From assembly GCF_000250655.1 (NCBI RefSeq), contig NC_016935.1, positions 2,374,001 to 2,438,000 of the forward strand: DNA of 64,000 bases, in the 5' to 3' direction. Made by a program: the position numbers and the translations under genes. This DNA comes from Paenibacillus mucilaginosus 3016 (GTDB lineage: Bacteria; Bacillota; Bacilli; Paenibacillales; NBRC-103111). Under the pieces are notes generated by a model, which did no database searches, had not been told where the DNA came from, and worked only from the letters and a program-made list of their open reading frames with translations. Of the stretch, positions 44,285 to 52,351 are shown piece after piece (the stretch's first letter is position 1; the number at the start of each line of letters is the position of its first letter).

Positions 44285-44778
44285 TAAGAGTAATGCTGAG
44301 TTTATTTTATTGTAATATTCGGTTTCCGCTGCTGGATTTAGGGAGAACAACCTAGAACTGAGATCGGATTTGATTTAGAAGCTGTCGGCACATGATCGGC
44401 AGCTTCATTACAAATATTGGGGGAACTGCGATGGTTGAGGAGTTTTGACTTAAGACGAAAGATGGAGCTCTTTGATGAGGCTGTTAATGTTTTTTTATCA
44501 AGATTGCATGATCAGTTCGTGTACCTCGCGGAGCGACTTACCGCGATTTTATAGTGCTGCATCTGCTGGGACATGCTATTCCTCCATAATCGAATCGATC
44601 CGGGGACCGACTGTATCCTTTTTTCGGCGGGAGTATGGATACAGCCCAATTTTTAGAAAGAATGAAGAAGCACTTCCTTCCTCCCGGAGGGAAGTGTCTT
44701 TTTTGGTTGGAAATAAAGCTTTTTTTAAGTGACATTCTATTTTACATATCTTACATTTAGTAGGAAAGGAGGGTGGGA
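44285..44778. other. 494-bp gap with hairpins, no supported gene
   Basis: Besides the terminator at 44664-44704 it holds an imperfect hairpin (GAAGCTGTCG with CGGCAGCTTC, about 44376-44405). Several short frames in it have no ribosome binding site and look like chance. Confidence 0.6.
44664..44704 (+). terminator. intrinsic terminator, left copy of a twin hairpin
   Basis: CACTTCC (44670-44676) pairs with GGAAGTG (44689-44695), with further pairing inside, and a T-rich tract follows. The sequence GATGAAGAARCACTTCCT is repeated at 47424-47467 on the other side of the cohesin-dockerin gene. Confidence 0.75.
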
Positions 44779-44886
44779 ATGGATCGAGATGGTAGCGTAG
44801 CAAATACTTTTGATGAAAGAACCGGACTGCTGCGAAGCATAGATAACCACGAACTCATTAGATTGGGAGGAATTTCGTTATGCTAA
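44779..44886 (+). CDS. 35-residue leader ORF overlapping the cohesin-dockerin gene
   Basis: AAAGGAGGGTGGGA directly precedes ATG 44779, a very strong site. The frame (MDRDGSVANTFDERTGLLRS...) ends at TAA 44884-44886, overlapping the ATG of the next gene at 44880. The main gene's own site (GGGAGGAATTTCGTT) lies inside this frame. This fits a short leader coupled to the downstream gene, though chance cannot be excluded. Confidence 0.45.
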   Translation: MDRDGSVANTFDERTGLLRSIDNHELIRLGGISLC

Positions 44887-47378
44887 TGATAAAAAAAGGA
44901 TTGGCAGGCTTGTTGTTCGGCCTTTTTATGATTCTGCTGCTGCCATCTTACGTACTGGCAGCAGGAGAAGTGACAGTAAAGATTAACTCCATTCAGGTGT
45001 ACGAAGACACGGTATATGTGAAAGCTACGATTAGTTCAGCTAGTAAGGTAACTCAGGTCAAGGCAAGCGTGGACCATCTTGTCTTTCCTTTGTATGGCTC
45101 TTGCTGGGATCAGTGCCAATGGGAAGGCTACTACGAAAACTTATGGGAACTCACCCAAGGAACGAAGACCTTGACAGTAAGCGCCATTAATGAATTGAAG
45201 CAGACAGGTAAGGCCGCCCAGACGTTCGCTTATGACAAACCACCGATGTTGGTTCTTCAGAAACCGCAGGATGGCGTGATCACTGCCGGATATCTTCGTG
45301 TCAAGGGCTATGCATTCGATTTCATAGGACCGTCAGAAATCCGTGCATCCGTCGCCGGGAAGGAATTTGCCGTGGATGATACTATGGTGGTCAACAATAT
45401 GATACAGCTCGATCATATGATCGATCTCACCACGGCACCGGAAGGCCTTCATCAACTTCACGTGCAAGCCAAAGATACGGCCGGGCATGTCTCAGAAGAT
45501 ACAAGGCAGGTACTCTTGGTGAAGAAAAATCTTCAGGTGACCGATCATGTGTACGGCGATATTCTCGATTTTGATTCCGGCCGAATCCTGTACCTCGGCT
45601 ACGATGAAAAGCTTTGGTTGAGGGATCGGTCAACCGGAAGCGAGACCGAGCTTTATCAAGGCTCCAATTTTAGTATGACCACATTGACCTCAAAAGGGGC
45701 CGCTTTTATTCCTTATAGGGAAGATGGGCAGGATATAAAGCTGCATTTGTTCGTGAACGGACAAACGCAGGAAATTCCAGTATCTCAGCTCCACGGCTTT
45801 GCTCTACATGGTTACGGCGGGGATGCGGCCCTGCTCTCTGAACGCTATGATGATATGACTTACGTAAATCTTAACACCGGCGAAAAGATCAAGACGAGCT
45901 GGAACCCCGTTTATGACGGCGACTTCAGTAGAGTATTCATGACCAAAGACGGGAGAGCTATCATCTTAAATTACAACCGGCTCTATGAGTACGACCCTGC
46001 AAGCGGCTACAAGCTGCTGGCAGAGCTGAATGGTGAACCGAGAGGCCTCGTTTCCGACGGGAATACCCATCTGTTCGAGATGTACGAATGGATGGGCGGC
46101 GATAAATATACGACCTATATATACAAGGATGGAAGCCTTACGGTCCTGAATACCCAAAATCGATATAACCTCAGTCCATTCGCGGTTAAAGGCGGATGGG
46201 TCGCTTACGTGAAGCTCGTGGCTGGTGTTGAGCAAATTTTCCTGCGTTCGCCCGATGGAGTCGAGAAGCAGGTTACGGATGCCTTTGATCACGCTGCCCT
46301 GGAGGCACTGGCTGAAGACGGTTCCCTCATGTATCGTACCATGGGAATCTCGCATTACCTGCCTGTGGGTGGAGAATCAGCCGTGGAAATGGGGACCTCA
46401 TTCGGCGTACATCGATATGTAGATAACCGGCTCTACAAGATTACTGAAGGCACGCTTGCTGAGGTTTTGATAGACTCCCAGCCGGACCAAACCGCGCCCT
46501 ACTGGCCATCACCCGAACCACTGACGGTAAGCTCGGTGACTTACGACCGTGCGGAGCTTTCCTGGCAGTCCGCAATGGATGATGTGGGTGTGTCGGCTTA
46601 CGAAATCTACAAAGACGGCCAAAAAATCAATACGGTAAGCGCAGATGTTTATGCGTATGTCATCCAGAATCTGACCCCCGAGACAACGTATGAGTTTGAG
46701 GTCAAAGCAGTGGACGGAAACGGGAACGTGAGCACCGATAATCCCAAAATAACCGTAACGACACTGCCCGAACAGCCCCCTGCCGCCACAGGACTTAAGC
46801 TACAAGTCAAACCAGGTTATCTGGACACCGGATCGACGGTAGAGCTGCAGGTACGGGCAGAGCAAGCCACAGATTTATATGCTTTTCTCACGAAACTGCA
46901 GTTTGATCCCACACGATTTAAGCTGATGCAGGCACAGCTGAGCACCGATTTTGGAATAGAGAAAAGCACGGCGGTTCTCGCCACATCCAAGGGGGCGTCG
47001 GGAGTTGTGAACTGGTCCGGCTCGCTGCTCGGCCAGGTGAATGGACGTACCGGAAGCACCGGCCTGCTGACATTGAAGTTCACGGTTTTACAAAAAGGAG
47101 CAGGGGAGTTTGTTCTGCTTGAAGGCTCTCAGACGGCAGACAGCCAGGGGAACATTAGCCGCTTGGATGAACCGACACGCATCAGTGTGTATGTAGGAGG
47201 AGCCGATCTGGATGGGGACGGCAGTGTAACACTGAGCGACCTCGTACTTATCTCCTTACACAGCGGAACGAGCGAGGGACAGTCTGGTTACGATGCTCTG
47301 TACGATCTCAACAACGATCATGTGATTAATGCTTCTGATGTTCAGATCGTCGCTAATAAGGTGGCCGCGGCGGCCTAA
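44880..47378 (+). CDS. secreted protein with beta-propeller-like body, Fn3, cohesin and dockerin domains
   Basis: The 832-residue product has a signal peptide (GLAGLLFGLFMILLLPSYVLAA), Ig-like N-terminal parts (to about 215), a repeated beta-rich region resembling a propeller (about 215-530), an Fn3 domain (about 540-628), a cohesin-type domain (about 636-770: VKPGYLDTGSTVELQV, LTKLQFDPTRFKL, TGLLTLKFTVL), and a C-terminal dockerin type I with two calcium loops (DLDGDGSVTLSDLVLI; DLNNDHVINASDVQIV). It is extracellular and probably an adaptor or cell-surface glycan-binding protein. Having both cohesin and dockerin allows self-association or chaining. No catalytic motif is seen. Confidence 0.82.
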   Translation: MLMIKKGLAGLLFGLFMILLLPSYVLAAGEVTVKINSIQVYEDTVYVKATISSASKVTQVKASVDHLVFPLYGSCWDQCQWEGYYENLWELTQGTKTLTVSAINELKQTGKAAQTFAYDKPPMLVLQKPQDGVITAGYLRVKGYAFDFIGPSEIRASVAGKEFAVDDTMVVNNMIQLDHMIDLTTAPEGLHQLHVQAKDTAGHVSEDTRQVLLVKKNLQVTDHVYGDILDFDSGRILYLGYDEKLWLRDRSTGSETELYQGSNFSMTTLTSKGAAFIPYREDGQDIKLHLFVNGQTQEIPVSQLHGFALHGYGGDAALLSERYDDMTYVNLNTGEKIKTSWNPVYDGDFSRVFMTKDGRAIILNYNRLYEYDPASGYKLLAELNGEPRGLVSDGNTHLFEMYEWMGGDKYTTYIYKDGSLTVLNTQNRYNLSPFAVKGGWVAYVKLVAGVEQIFLRSPDGVEKQVTDAFDHAALEALAEDGSLMYRTMGISHYLPVGGESAVEMGTSFGVHRYVDNRLYKITEGTLAEVLIDSQPDQTAPYWPSPEPLTVSSVTYDRAELSWQSAMDDVGVSAYEIYKDGQKINTVSADVYAYVIQNLTPETTYEFEVKAVDGNGNVSTDNPKITVTTLPEQPPAATGLKLQVKPGYLDTGSTVELQVRAEQATDLYAFLTKLQFDPTRFKLMQAQLSTDFGIEKSTAVLATSKGASGVVNWSGSLLGQVNGRTGSTGLLTLKFTVLQKGAGEFVLLEGSQTADSQGNISRLDEPTRISVYVGGADLDGDGSVTLSDLVLISLHSGTSEGQSGYDALYDLNNDHVINASDVQIVANKVAAAA

Positions 47379-47423
47379 ATCTGAAGTGACTTTATTTCAA
47401 AAAAATTGACTATCCTCAGCAAG

Positions 47424-47467
47424 GATGAAGAAACACTTCCTCCCTCCGGGGGGGGGGGGGGGAGTGT
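47424..47467 (+). terminator. right copy of the twin hairpin with a G15 run
   Basis: GATGAAGAAACACTTCCTCC repeats the left copy at 44664. CACT(T)CC-type pairing with GGGAGTG is kept, but the loop contains 15 consecutive G (47448-47462). There is no T tract after it (GTGTCACTAG), so its strength as a terminator is doubtful. Confidence 0.5.
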
Positions 47468-47469
47468 CA

Positions 47470-48234
47470 CTAGCGCCGCATAAATTCTGGAAAAAGAATG
47501 GAAAGGATAAGAAATACACTCTCTACCACTACGCATACAATGGTCCAGATTATTGCCTTGCGTGATGGCGGCGGGCCGTCGCGCAACACTTTGACACCTA
47601 ATGGGACTAACGCTATGCAAAGTCCCAAGATCAGGAATGTAGACTCGAATCTTGTACCTTTAAGGGTGCCCAAGGGTAGGAAGAACATCGAGGCCAATGC
47701 TGTCGAGCGAATGAGCCCTAATGTACGTGAACGGTAGGCACCGATGGCCAACAGGATCCAGCCAAACATCATCATGCCATTAAAATAACGGACAATATGG
47801 AATGCATGGTACGAGTCGTTTACGGCTTTGTCAGCGAGAACAAGGCTTTGTACATTTACGAGTTGGAAGGCCATATGATCAATGCCGCCATGAAAAACAC
47901 GGCCAATCAGCCCCAAAATCGTAAACATGCCGCCCCAAATGGCTAAAGCGGGATGTTTCATGCCGATGAATCTTACTAAGGTAATGATCCCGGGCCAGAG
48001 GAAGAGGCAGCCCAGCACAAAGCAGCTGTAGGCGGCAGTGATGAGCACAGGATGATCGGCGTAGGCAGCAAGCTGCGCGTCATAAAAATAATGAAATTGG
48101 ATCCTGAGAAGAGCGGCTGCCAGTAATAAGAGCGGTCCAATGAGTAAGGAGAGGCCTCCGATCCAGCGCCCAGGGAACCAAAAAGCAGTTTGATCTCTTT
48201 CATGGGATGAGGTTTCTTGTATGTTATGATTCAT
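47470..48234 (-). CDS. multi-pass membrane protein of unknown function
   Basis: The product is about 254 residues with six or seven hydrophobic segments (LSLLIGPLLLLAAALL, VLITAAYSCFVLGCLFLWPGIITLV, AIWGGMFTILGLIG, MMMFGWILLAIGAY and on). I do not recognise a named family. On the minus strand GGTGGAAG lies 6 bases before ATG 48234; an in-frame start at 48252 is weaker. It overlaps by 11 bp the end of a small ORF upstream, which suggests the two are translated together. Between its stop and the cohesin-dockerin gene stands the G15 hairpin. Confidence 0.7.
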   Translation of the reverse strand: MNHNIQETSSHERDQTAFWFPGRWIGGLSLLIGPLLLLAAALLRIQFHYFYDAQLAAYADHPVLITAAYSCFVLGCLFLWPGIITLVRFIGMKHPALAIWGGMFTILGLIGRVFHGGIDHMAFQLVNVQSLVLADKAVNDSYHAFHIVRYFNGMMMFGWILLAIGAYRSRTLGLIRSTALASMFFLPLGTLKGTRFESTFLILGLCIALVPLGVKVLRDGPPPSRKAIIWTIVCVVVESVFLILSILFPEFMRR

Positions 48235-48385
48235 AAACACTTCCACCACCAAAACTTCCGAAGATTTTTGACCCTATGGAGCGGTTTGCGGCTTCCATTG
48301 CAGCTGCGGCCTGACTTTTCGCTTCGATGATCTCACGGAGTGCGGCAGCCATATCGGGGGTCAGCACGTTCTGTTTCACGGTCAC
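48224..48385 (-). CDS. small alanine-rich ORF upstream of the membrane protein
   Basis: The frame (VTVKQNVLTPDMAAALREII, then an Ala-rich helix ending SKIFGSFGGGSVYES) ends 11 bp inside the start of the membrane-protein gene. A GTG at 48385 follows GGAAGAAG; the frame extends to an ATG at 48433 without a good site. A charged stretch MEIQLEEERRDRETER in the neighbouring frame just before it might belong to the same protein after a frameshift. The function is unknown. Confidence 0.4.
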   Translation of the reverse strand: MTVKQNVLTPDMAAALREIIEAKSQAAAAMEAANRSIGSKIFGSFGGGSVYES

Positions 48386-48681
48386 GGCGTTCTTCTTCCA
48401 GTTGTATTTCCATTTTAGTAAAGCTATGCCCATTTTTTTCTGCGATTTCCGATGTGCTATTTATACGCTTTTACACTTGTAGCATGTTCTTCTATCATAC
48501 CGCGGCGTATCACCTCTTATTATTAACGATTCGGCGATACGACGATTAATTCCTGCTGCAGGTTAATGGATGGATTACATCATCATTGTCTTGGCGGGAA
48601 GATTTCCGAAATCGGCCGGCCACATGTTCGGCTGCCTTCTTCTACTGAAATAACGGGCAAAATTATTTTTTTAGTTATCTC

Positions 48682-48712
48682 TTGCACCTTACGTAACGTC
48701 ACGATTTATCCT
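48682..48712 (+). promoter_or_regulatory. MerR-type promoter with 19-bp spacer
   Basis: TTGCAC (48682-48687) and TATCCT (48707-48712) are 19 bp apart, longer than the usual 17. The spacer holds the imperfect dyad CTTACGT-A-ACGTCAC. Long spacers with a central dyad are the hallmark of promoters twisted into shape by MerR-family activators. It lies 44 bp before the merR-like gene, which suggests autoregulation. Confidence 0.6.
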
Positions 48713-48755
48713 AAAGTCACCGGTAAACAGCTGGCAGCAAAGAAAGGAGTGGGTT

Positions 48756-49229
48756 ATGCCGCAGCATTGGAAAGTGGGGGATCTTGCTAAATTAACCGGG
48801 CTTACCGTCCGCACTCTTCGATTTTACGACCAGATTGGATTATTTTCACCATCTGGGCATTCCGATAGTGGTCATCGTTTGTATTACGAAGCAGATATCA
48901 AGAAACTGCACCAAATTCTATCCTTAAAAGATTTGGGCTTATCGCTTGAAGAAATTCAATCGGTACTTAAAGGGCATACGTATACCCCGTCTCACATCGT
49001 GGGTATTCAGATTGAACGGGTCCGGAAAAATATTAAAAATCAACAGAAACTTCTGGCTGAACTCGAACGCGTTGCGGAGCAAATGGATGATCAGGATCCG
49101 CCTTCCGTCGACGAATTTATTTCTCTACTTGAAACGATGAAGATGAATCACGAAAAGTATATCATTGAACACCGGCTGAGATGGGAACACCATTTTGATC
49201 AGCTAGGCGACCTGTTAAGCGAAAAATGA
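48756..49229 (+). CDS. MerR-family regulator
   Basis: The 157-residue product has the MerR winged helix (WKVGDLAKLTGLTVRTLRFYDQIGLFSPSGHSDSGHRLYYEADIKKLHQILSL), a coiled-coil dimerisation helix (IQIERVRKNIKNQQKLLAELERVAEQM) and a short acidic C-terminal tail without Cys metal ligands, so it is not a metal sensor. AAAGGAG precedes ATG 48756. It is followed 20 bp later by a double SRPBCC protein. The inducer is probably a small organic compound. Confidence 0.9.
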   Translation: MPQHWKVGDLAKLTGLTVRTLRFYDQIGLFSPSGHSDSGHRLYYEADIKKLHQILSLKDLGLSLEEIQSVLKGHTYTPSHIVGIQIERVRKNIKNQQKLLAELERVAEQMDDQDPPSVDEFISLLETMKMNHEKYIIEHRLRWEHHFDQLGDLLSEK

Positions 49230-49249
49230 CAATGGGGAGGATTTACCTT

Positions 49250-50122
49250 ATGAAACCGCGATTTACGACTCACTCTACTTTTCAAATTGAACGCATTTAC
49301 CGTGCCACACCCGAACGCGTATTTGCGGCGTGGTCGGACCGGAGCGCTAAAGCGCGGTGGTATCAACCTGCTGAGGTATTCGACTTCCGCGTAGGGGGAC
49401 GAGAGTTTAGTCGGGGCGGCCCTGCAGGCGGACCTGTCTTTACATTTGACGCTTATTACCAGGAAATCGTGCCTAATGAACGTCTGGTGTATTCGTACAG
49501 TCTGGACCAAGGAGAAATCCGGATTTCAGTGTCCATCTCAACCATTGAATTGATGCCGGCCAGCGAGGGCACTAAACTGGTGTTTACAGAGCAGGGAACG
49601 TTCTTCGACGGCCATGACTCACCGGAACAACGTGAGCAGGGGACCAAGGAATTGCTGGACCTTCTCGGTAAATCTCTTGGGGAAAGTCATGCAGAAACTT
49701 TCGAACTCGTGTCCCGTCGTAAACTTGATGCTCCTCGGAACTTGGTCTACCGGGCTTGGACGGAACCGGAATTACTAGCTCAGTGGTGGGGACCTAGAGG
49801 TTTCACAAATACATTTCACACGTTCGATTTAAGGCCCGGAGGAGTCTGGGAACATACGATGCATGGTCCAGACGGAACAGACTATCCAAGCCGAAACATT
49901 TTTCAGGAAATCGGGCCGGAACGTATCGTGCTGCAGCATGAGACCGGACATTACTTTACCCTGACGGCTACATTCGAAGACGTTGACGGTGGGACAGAAA
50001 TTACATTCCGACAGACTTTCGAAACAGAGGAAGAATATATAAAGGCCAAACCGATTTGCGAAGAGGCTAATGAACAAAATCTAGACAGGCTCGTTTCGCT
50101 CTTAAATCACATGAGGCATTAA
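49250..50122 (+). CDS. double SRPBCC (AHSA1-like) protein
   Basis: The product is about 290 residues with two tandem START/AHSA1-like domains: the first around FQIERIYRATPERVFAAWSDRSAKARWYQPAE to about 145, the second from FELVSRRKLDAPRNLVYRAWTEPELLAQWWGPRGF to the end. Each forms a hydrophobic pocket that could hold a lipid or aromatic ligand. GGGGAGG precedes ATG 49250; the longer frame from 49226 overlaps the merR gene stop. As MerR partner it may bind or sequester the inducing compound. Confidence 0.85.
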   Translation: MKPRFTTHSTFQIERIYRATPERVFAAWSDRSAKARWYQPAEVFDFRVGGREFSRGGPAGGPVFTFDAYYQEIVPNERLVYSYSLDQGEIRISVSISTIELMPASEGTKLVFTEQGTFFDGHDSPEQREQGTKELLDLLGKSLGESHAETFELVSRRKLDAPRNLVYRAWTEPELLAQWWGPRGFTNTFHTFDLRPGGVWEHTMHGPDGTDYPSRNIFQEIGPERIVLQHETGHYFTLTATFEDVDGGTEITFRQTFETEEEYIKAKPICEEANEQNLDRLVSLLNHMRH

Positions 50123-50259
50123 GCTGACTGAGAACTATAGCTCAATGAGGACAGTACGGCAGCCGGCCAGAACGATCGGCTGCCGTTGTTGTGTTATCGA
50201 GGAGATATGCGCATTAAAGGGAGGATTATTTCTTTCCTGTTACATCATACCATGTTACC

Positions 50260-51021
50260 TTACGCTTGAGCTGTGGGGCGAATCACGATCTCGTTCACAT
50301 CCACGTCAGCCGGCTGCTCGATGGCGTACGCAATGGCACGGGCAATCGATTCCGGCGGCAGCGCGAACTTGTCTCGGATCTCTTCGAGCCGGGCCCTCAC
50401 CTCCAGATTCGTCACACCCTCAGCGAAATTCGTCCGAATTATGCCGGGTGAGATGATCGTTACCCGTACCTGATCACCGGCTTCCTGTCGCAAACCCTCG
50501 GAGATGGCGCGGACGCCGAACTTCGTGGCGGAATAGACGGACTGGTTCGGTACAGTTTTATGTCCCGCTGTAGAAGCGATATGGACGAAATGTCCGGAAC
50601 CCATCTTGCGAAAGACAGGCAGTGCTCCGGCGATACCGTACAATACGCCTTTCATGTTGACGTCGATCATGTCCTCCCAATCCTCGACGCGCAAGTCGTC
50701 AAGGGGAGAAACCGGCATCACGCCGGCATTGCTGACGAGAACGTCAATCGTGCCGAACCTCTCGCATGCCAAATGGATGAGCTTGGTTACGTCTTCCCGC
50801 CGTCTGACATCTGTACTGGCATACACGACTTCACCGCCAACCTCCGCGATACGGGCTGCTAGAGCCGCAAGGCGATCATGCCGGCGTGCCCCAAGTGCAA
50901 CTTTCGCCCCGCGCTCCGCCAGTAAAAGCGCAGTCGCTTCACCTATCCCGCTGCTTGCACCCGTAATGACAACAACTTTGTCTTTGATTCCCGCCAAGGT
51001 TTCATTCTGGCTTAATCTCAT
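50260..51021 (-). CDS. short-chain dehydrogenase/reductase
   Basis: The 253-residue classical SDR has the NAD(P)-binding GASSGIG (about 20-26), NAG in VLVSNAGVMP, and catalytic Ser with YSATK (Tyr and Lys). Arg residues after the second strand (GARRHDR) suggest preference for NADP. It reduces or oxidises a carbonyl/alcohol of unknown identity in the cytosol. It is divergent from an AraC regulator across 157 bp, a frequent pairing in which the AraC protein activates the SDR. Confidence 0.9.
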   Translation of the reverse strand: MRLSQNETLAGIKDKVVVITGASSGIGEATALLLAERGAKVALGARRHDRLAALAARIAEVGGEVVYASTDVRRREDVTKLIHLACERFGTIDVLVSNAGVMPVSPLDDLRVEDWEDMIDVNMKGVLYGIAGALPVFRKMGSGHFVHIASTAGHKTVPNQSVYSATKFGVRAISEGLRQEAGDQVRVTIISPGIIRTNFAEGVTNLEVRARLEEIRDKFALPPESIARAIAYAIEQPADVDVNEIVIRPTAQA

Positions 51022-51178
51022 AGCCGAGTCCTTCTTTCATCTGAATATTTGTCTCTCTCCTTTGAATTATAAGGAATATCACATTAAGGCAGGTAGACGA
51101 TTCATAAGCATTCCTTGCCTATTCCTGTCCGGTTTGAGTTACAATATTCGTACTAGATAAAAGGATGGGGGAATAAGT

Positions 51179-52072
51179 TTGAACCAACTTATTGCCGACT
51201 TGGTCAGGCAAATTGCACGTCATGCGCTTAGGGATGGTTTGCACCAAACCGCAATTCCGGAGCTTTGTTTCAGGCGCGCATCCGCGGAATCAGAACCCAC
51301 TCATACCCTCAACATGCCCTCTCTGTACATCATTGCCCAAGGCTCCAAAACGGTCACATTTGTCGAGGAGAGTCACCTGTGCGATTCGGCTAAATATATG
51401 GTTGCATCCGTTCATCTCCCGGTGATAGGGAGAATTACTCAAGCATCACCCCAGAGTCCGTACTTAAGCTTACAATTAGCCCTGAGCCCTGATGTCCTTG
51501 TAGATATAAGCAGGAAATCCAGTTCCCAGAAAAGGGGAGAAACGGGAAGGGGCGTTTTGGTCAATCCGTCCAGTTCCTCCTTGTTAGATGCGATTCTGCG
51601 CCTCGTCAATCTTTTGGATTCGCCCACGGATATGGAGATACTAGCTCCACTCTACATCCGCGAGATATTTTACCGGGTGCTGCAGGGAGAGCAAGGAGCG
51701 TTAATCCGGCAGTTTGCCGTGATCGGGAGCTATGCGCAAGGGATTTCAAATGCAATCCATATGATCAATCGTGATTATTCTAAGCCGCTAGTCATAGAAG
51801 CGTTGGCCAATAAAGTGAGCATGAACCCAACAACCTTCCACAAGCATTTCAAGAGAGTAACGGGAATGAGCCCGCTTCAGTATCAAAAGGTCATACGATT
51901 GCAAAGCGCACGCCGATTGATGCTCACGGAAGGCTTCGATGCGGCATCGGCGGCATTTCGCGTCGGCTACGAAAGCCCTTCCCAGTTCAACCGAGAATAC
52001 GCCCGCTTATTCGGACGCCCGCCAATGAGAGATATCAATTATTTGCGCGACATAGAATTCAATAATGGTTGA
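51179..52072 (+). CDS. AraC-family regulator with AraC_N-type sensor
   Basis: The 297-residue product has an AraC_N-type N-terminal domain (TLNMPSLYIIAQGSKTVTFVEES, YLSLQLALSPDVLVDI, SPTDMEILAPLYIREIFYRVLQGEQG) and a C-terminal helix-turn-helix (PLVIEALANKVSMNPTTFHKHFKRVTGMSPLQYQKVIRL, DAASAAFRVGYESPSQFNREYARLFGRPP). The start is TTG 51179 after GATGGGGG. Regulators with this N-domain usually control a divergent oxidoreductase, here the SDR. Confidence 0.9.
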   Translation: MNQLIADLVRQIARHALRDGLHQTAIPELCFRRASAESEPTHTLNMPSLYIIAQGSKTVTFVEESHLCDSAKYMVASVHLPVIGRITQASPQSPYLSLQLALSPDVLVDISRKSSSQKRGETGRGVLVNPSSSSLLDAILRLVNLLDSPTDMEILAPLYIREIFYRVLQGEQGALIRQFAVIGSYAQGISNAIHMINRDYSKPLVIEALANKVSMNPTTFHKHFKRVTGMSPLQYQKVIRLQSARRLMLTEGFDAASAAFRVGYESPSQFNREYARLFGRPPMRDINYLRDIEFNNG

Positions 52073-52080
52073 ACATAAGC

Positions 52081-52227
52081 CTGGGCCGCGGATTCGGAAT
52101 CGGAACCGGTCTGGTTGGGTGTGGGGAATGCTCCATGCAGGTCACGGAAGCTGCCGGCGGGTTCACCGGTGTGATCATCGCGATGTACGCCACAGGCAGC
52201 GGTGCTTGGTCGACATCCCCAGCCCAC
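52081..52227 (+). pseudogene. decayed GH43 C-terminal relic, second copy
   Basis: Directly after the AraC stop an open frame encodes GFGIGTG, GECSMQVTEAAGGFTGVIIA, MYATGSG and SPAHF, clearly related to the relic at 41351 and to GH43 C-terminal ends. It has no start and loses similarity after PAHF. It is not a functional gene. Confidence 0.62.
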
Positions 52228-52351
52228 TTCCGGCACTCTCGAATATTACAAAATTGTAAGGTGGATGTAAGGCAAATCGATAGCTTAGGCCAGCCTGGCA
52301 GGATAATATTGGAACAAATAAAAATAGAGATTTTTTATAAGGAGAACCGAG

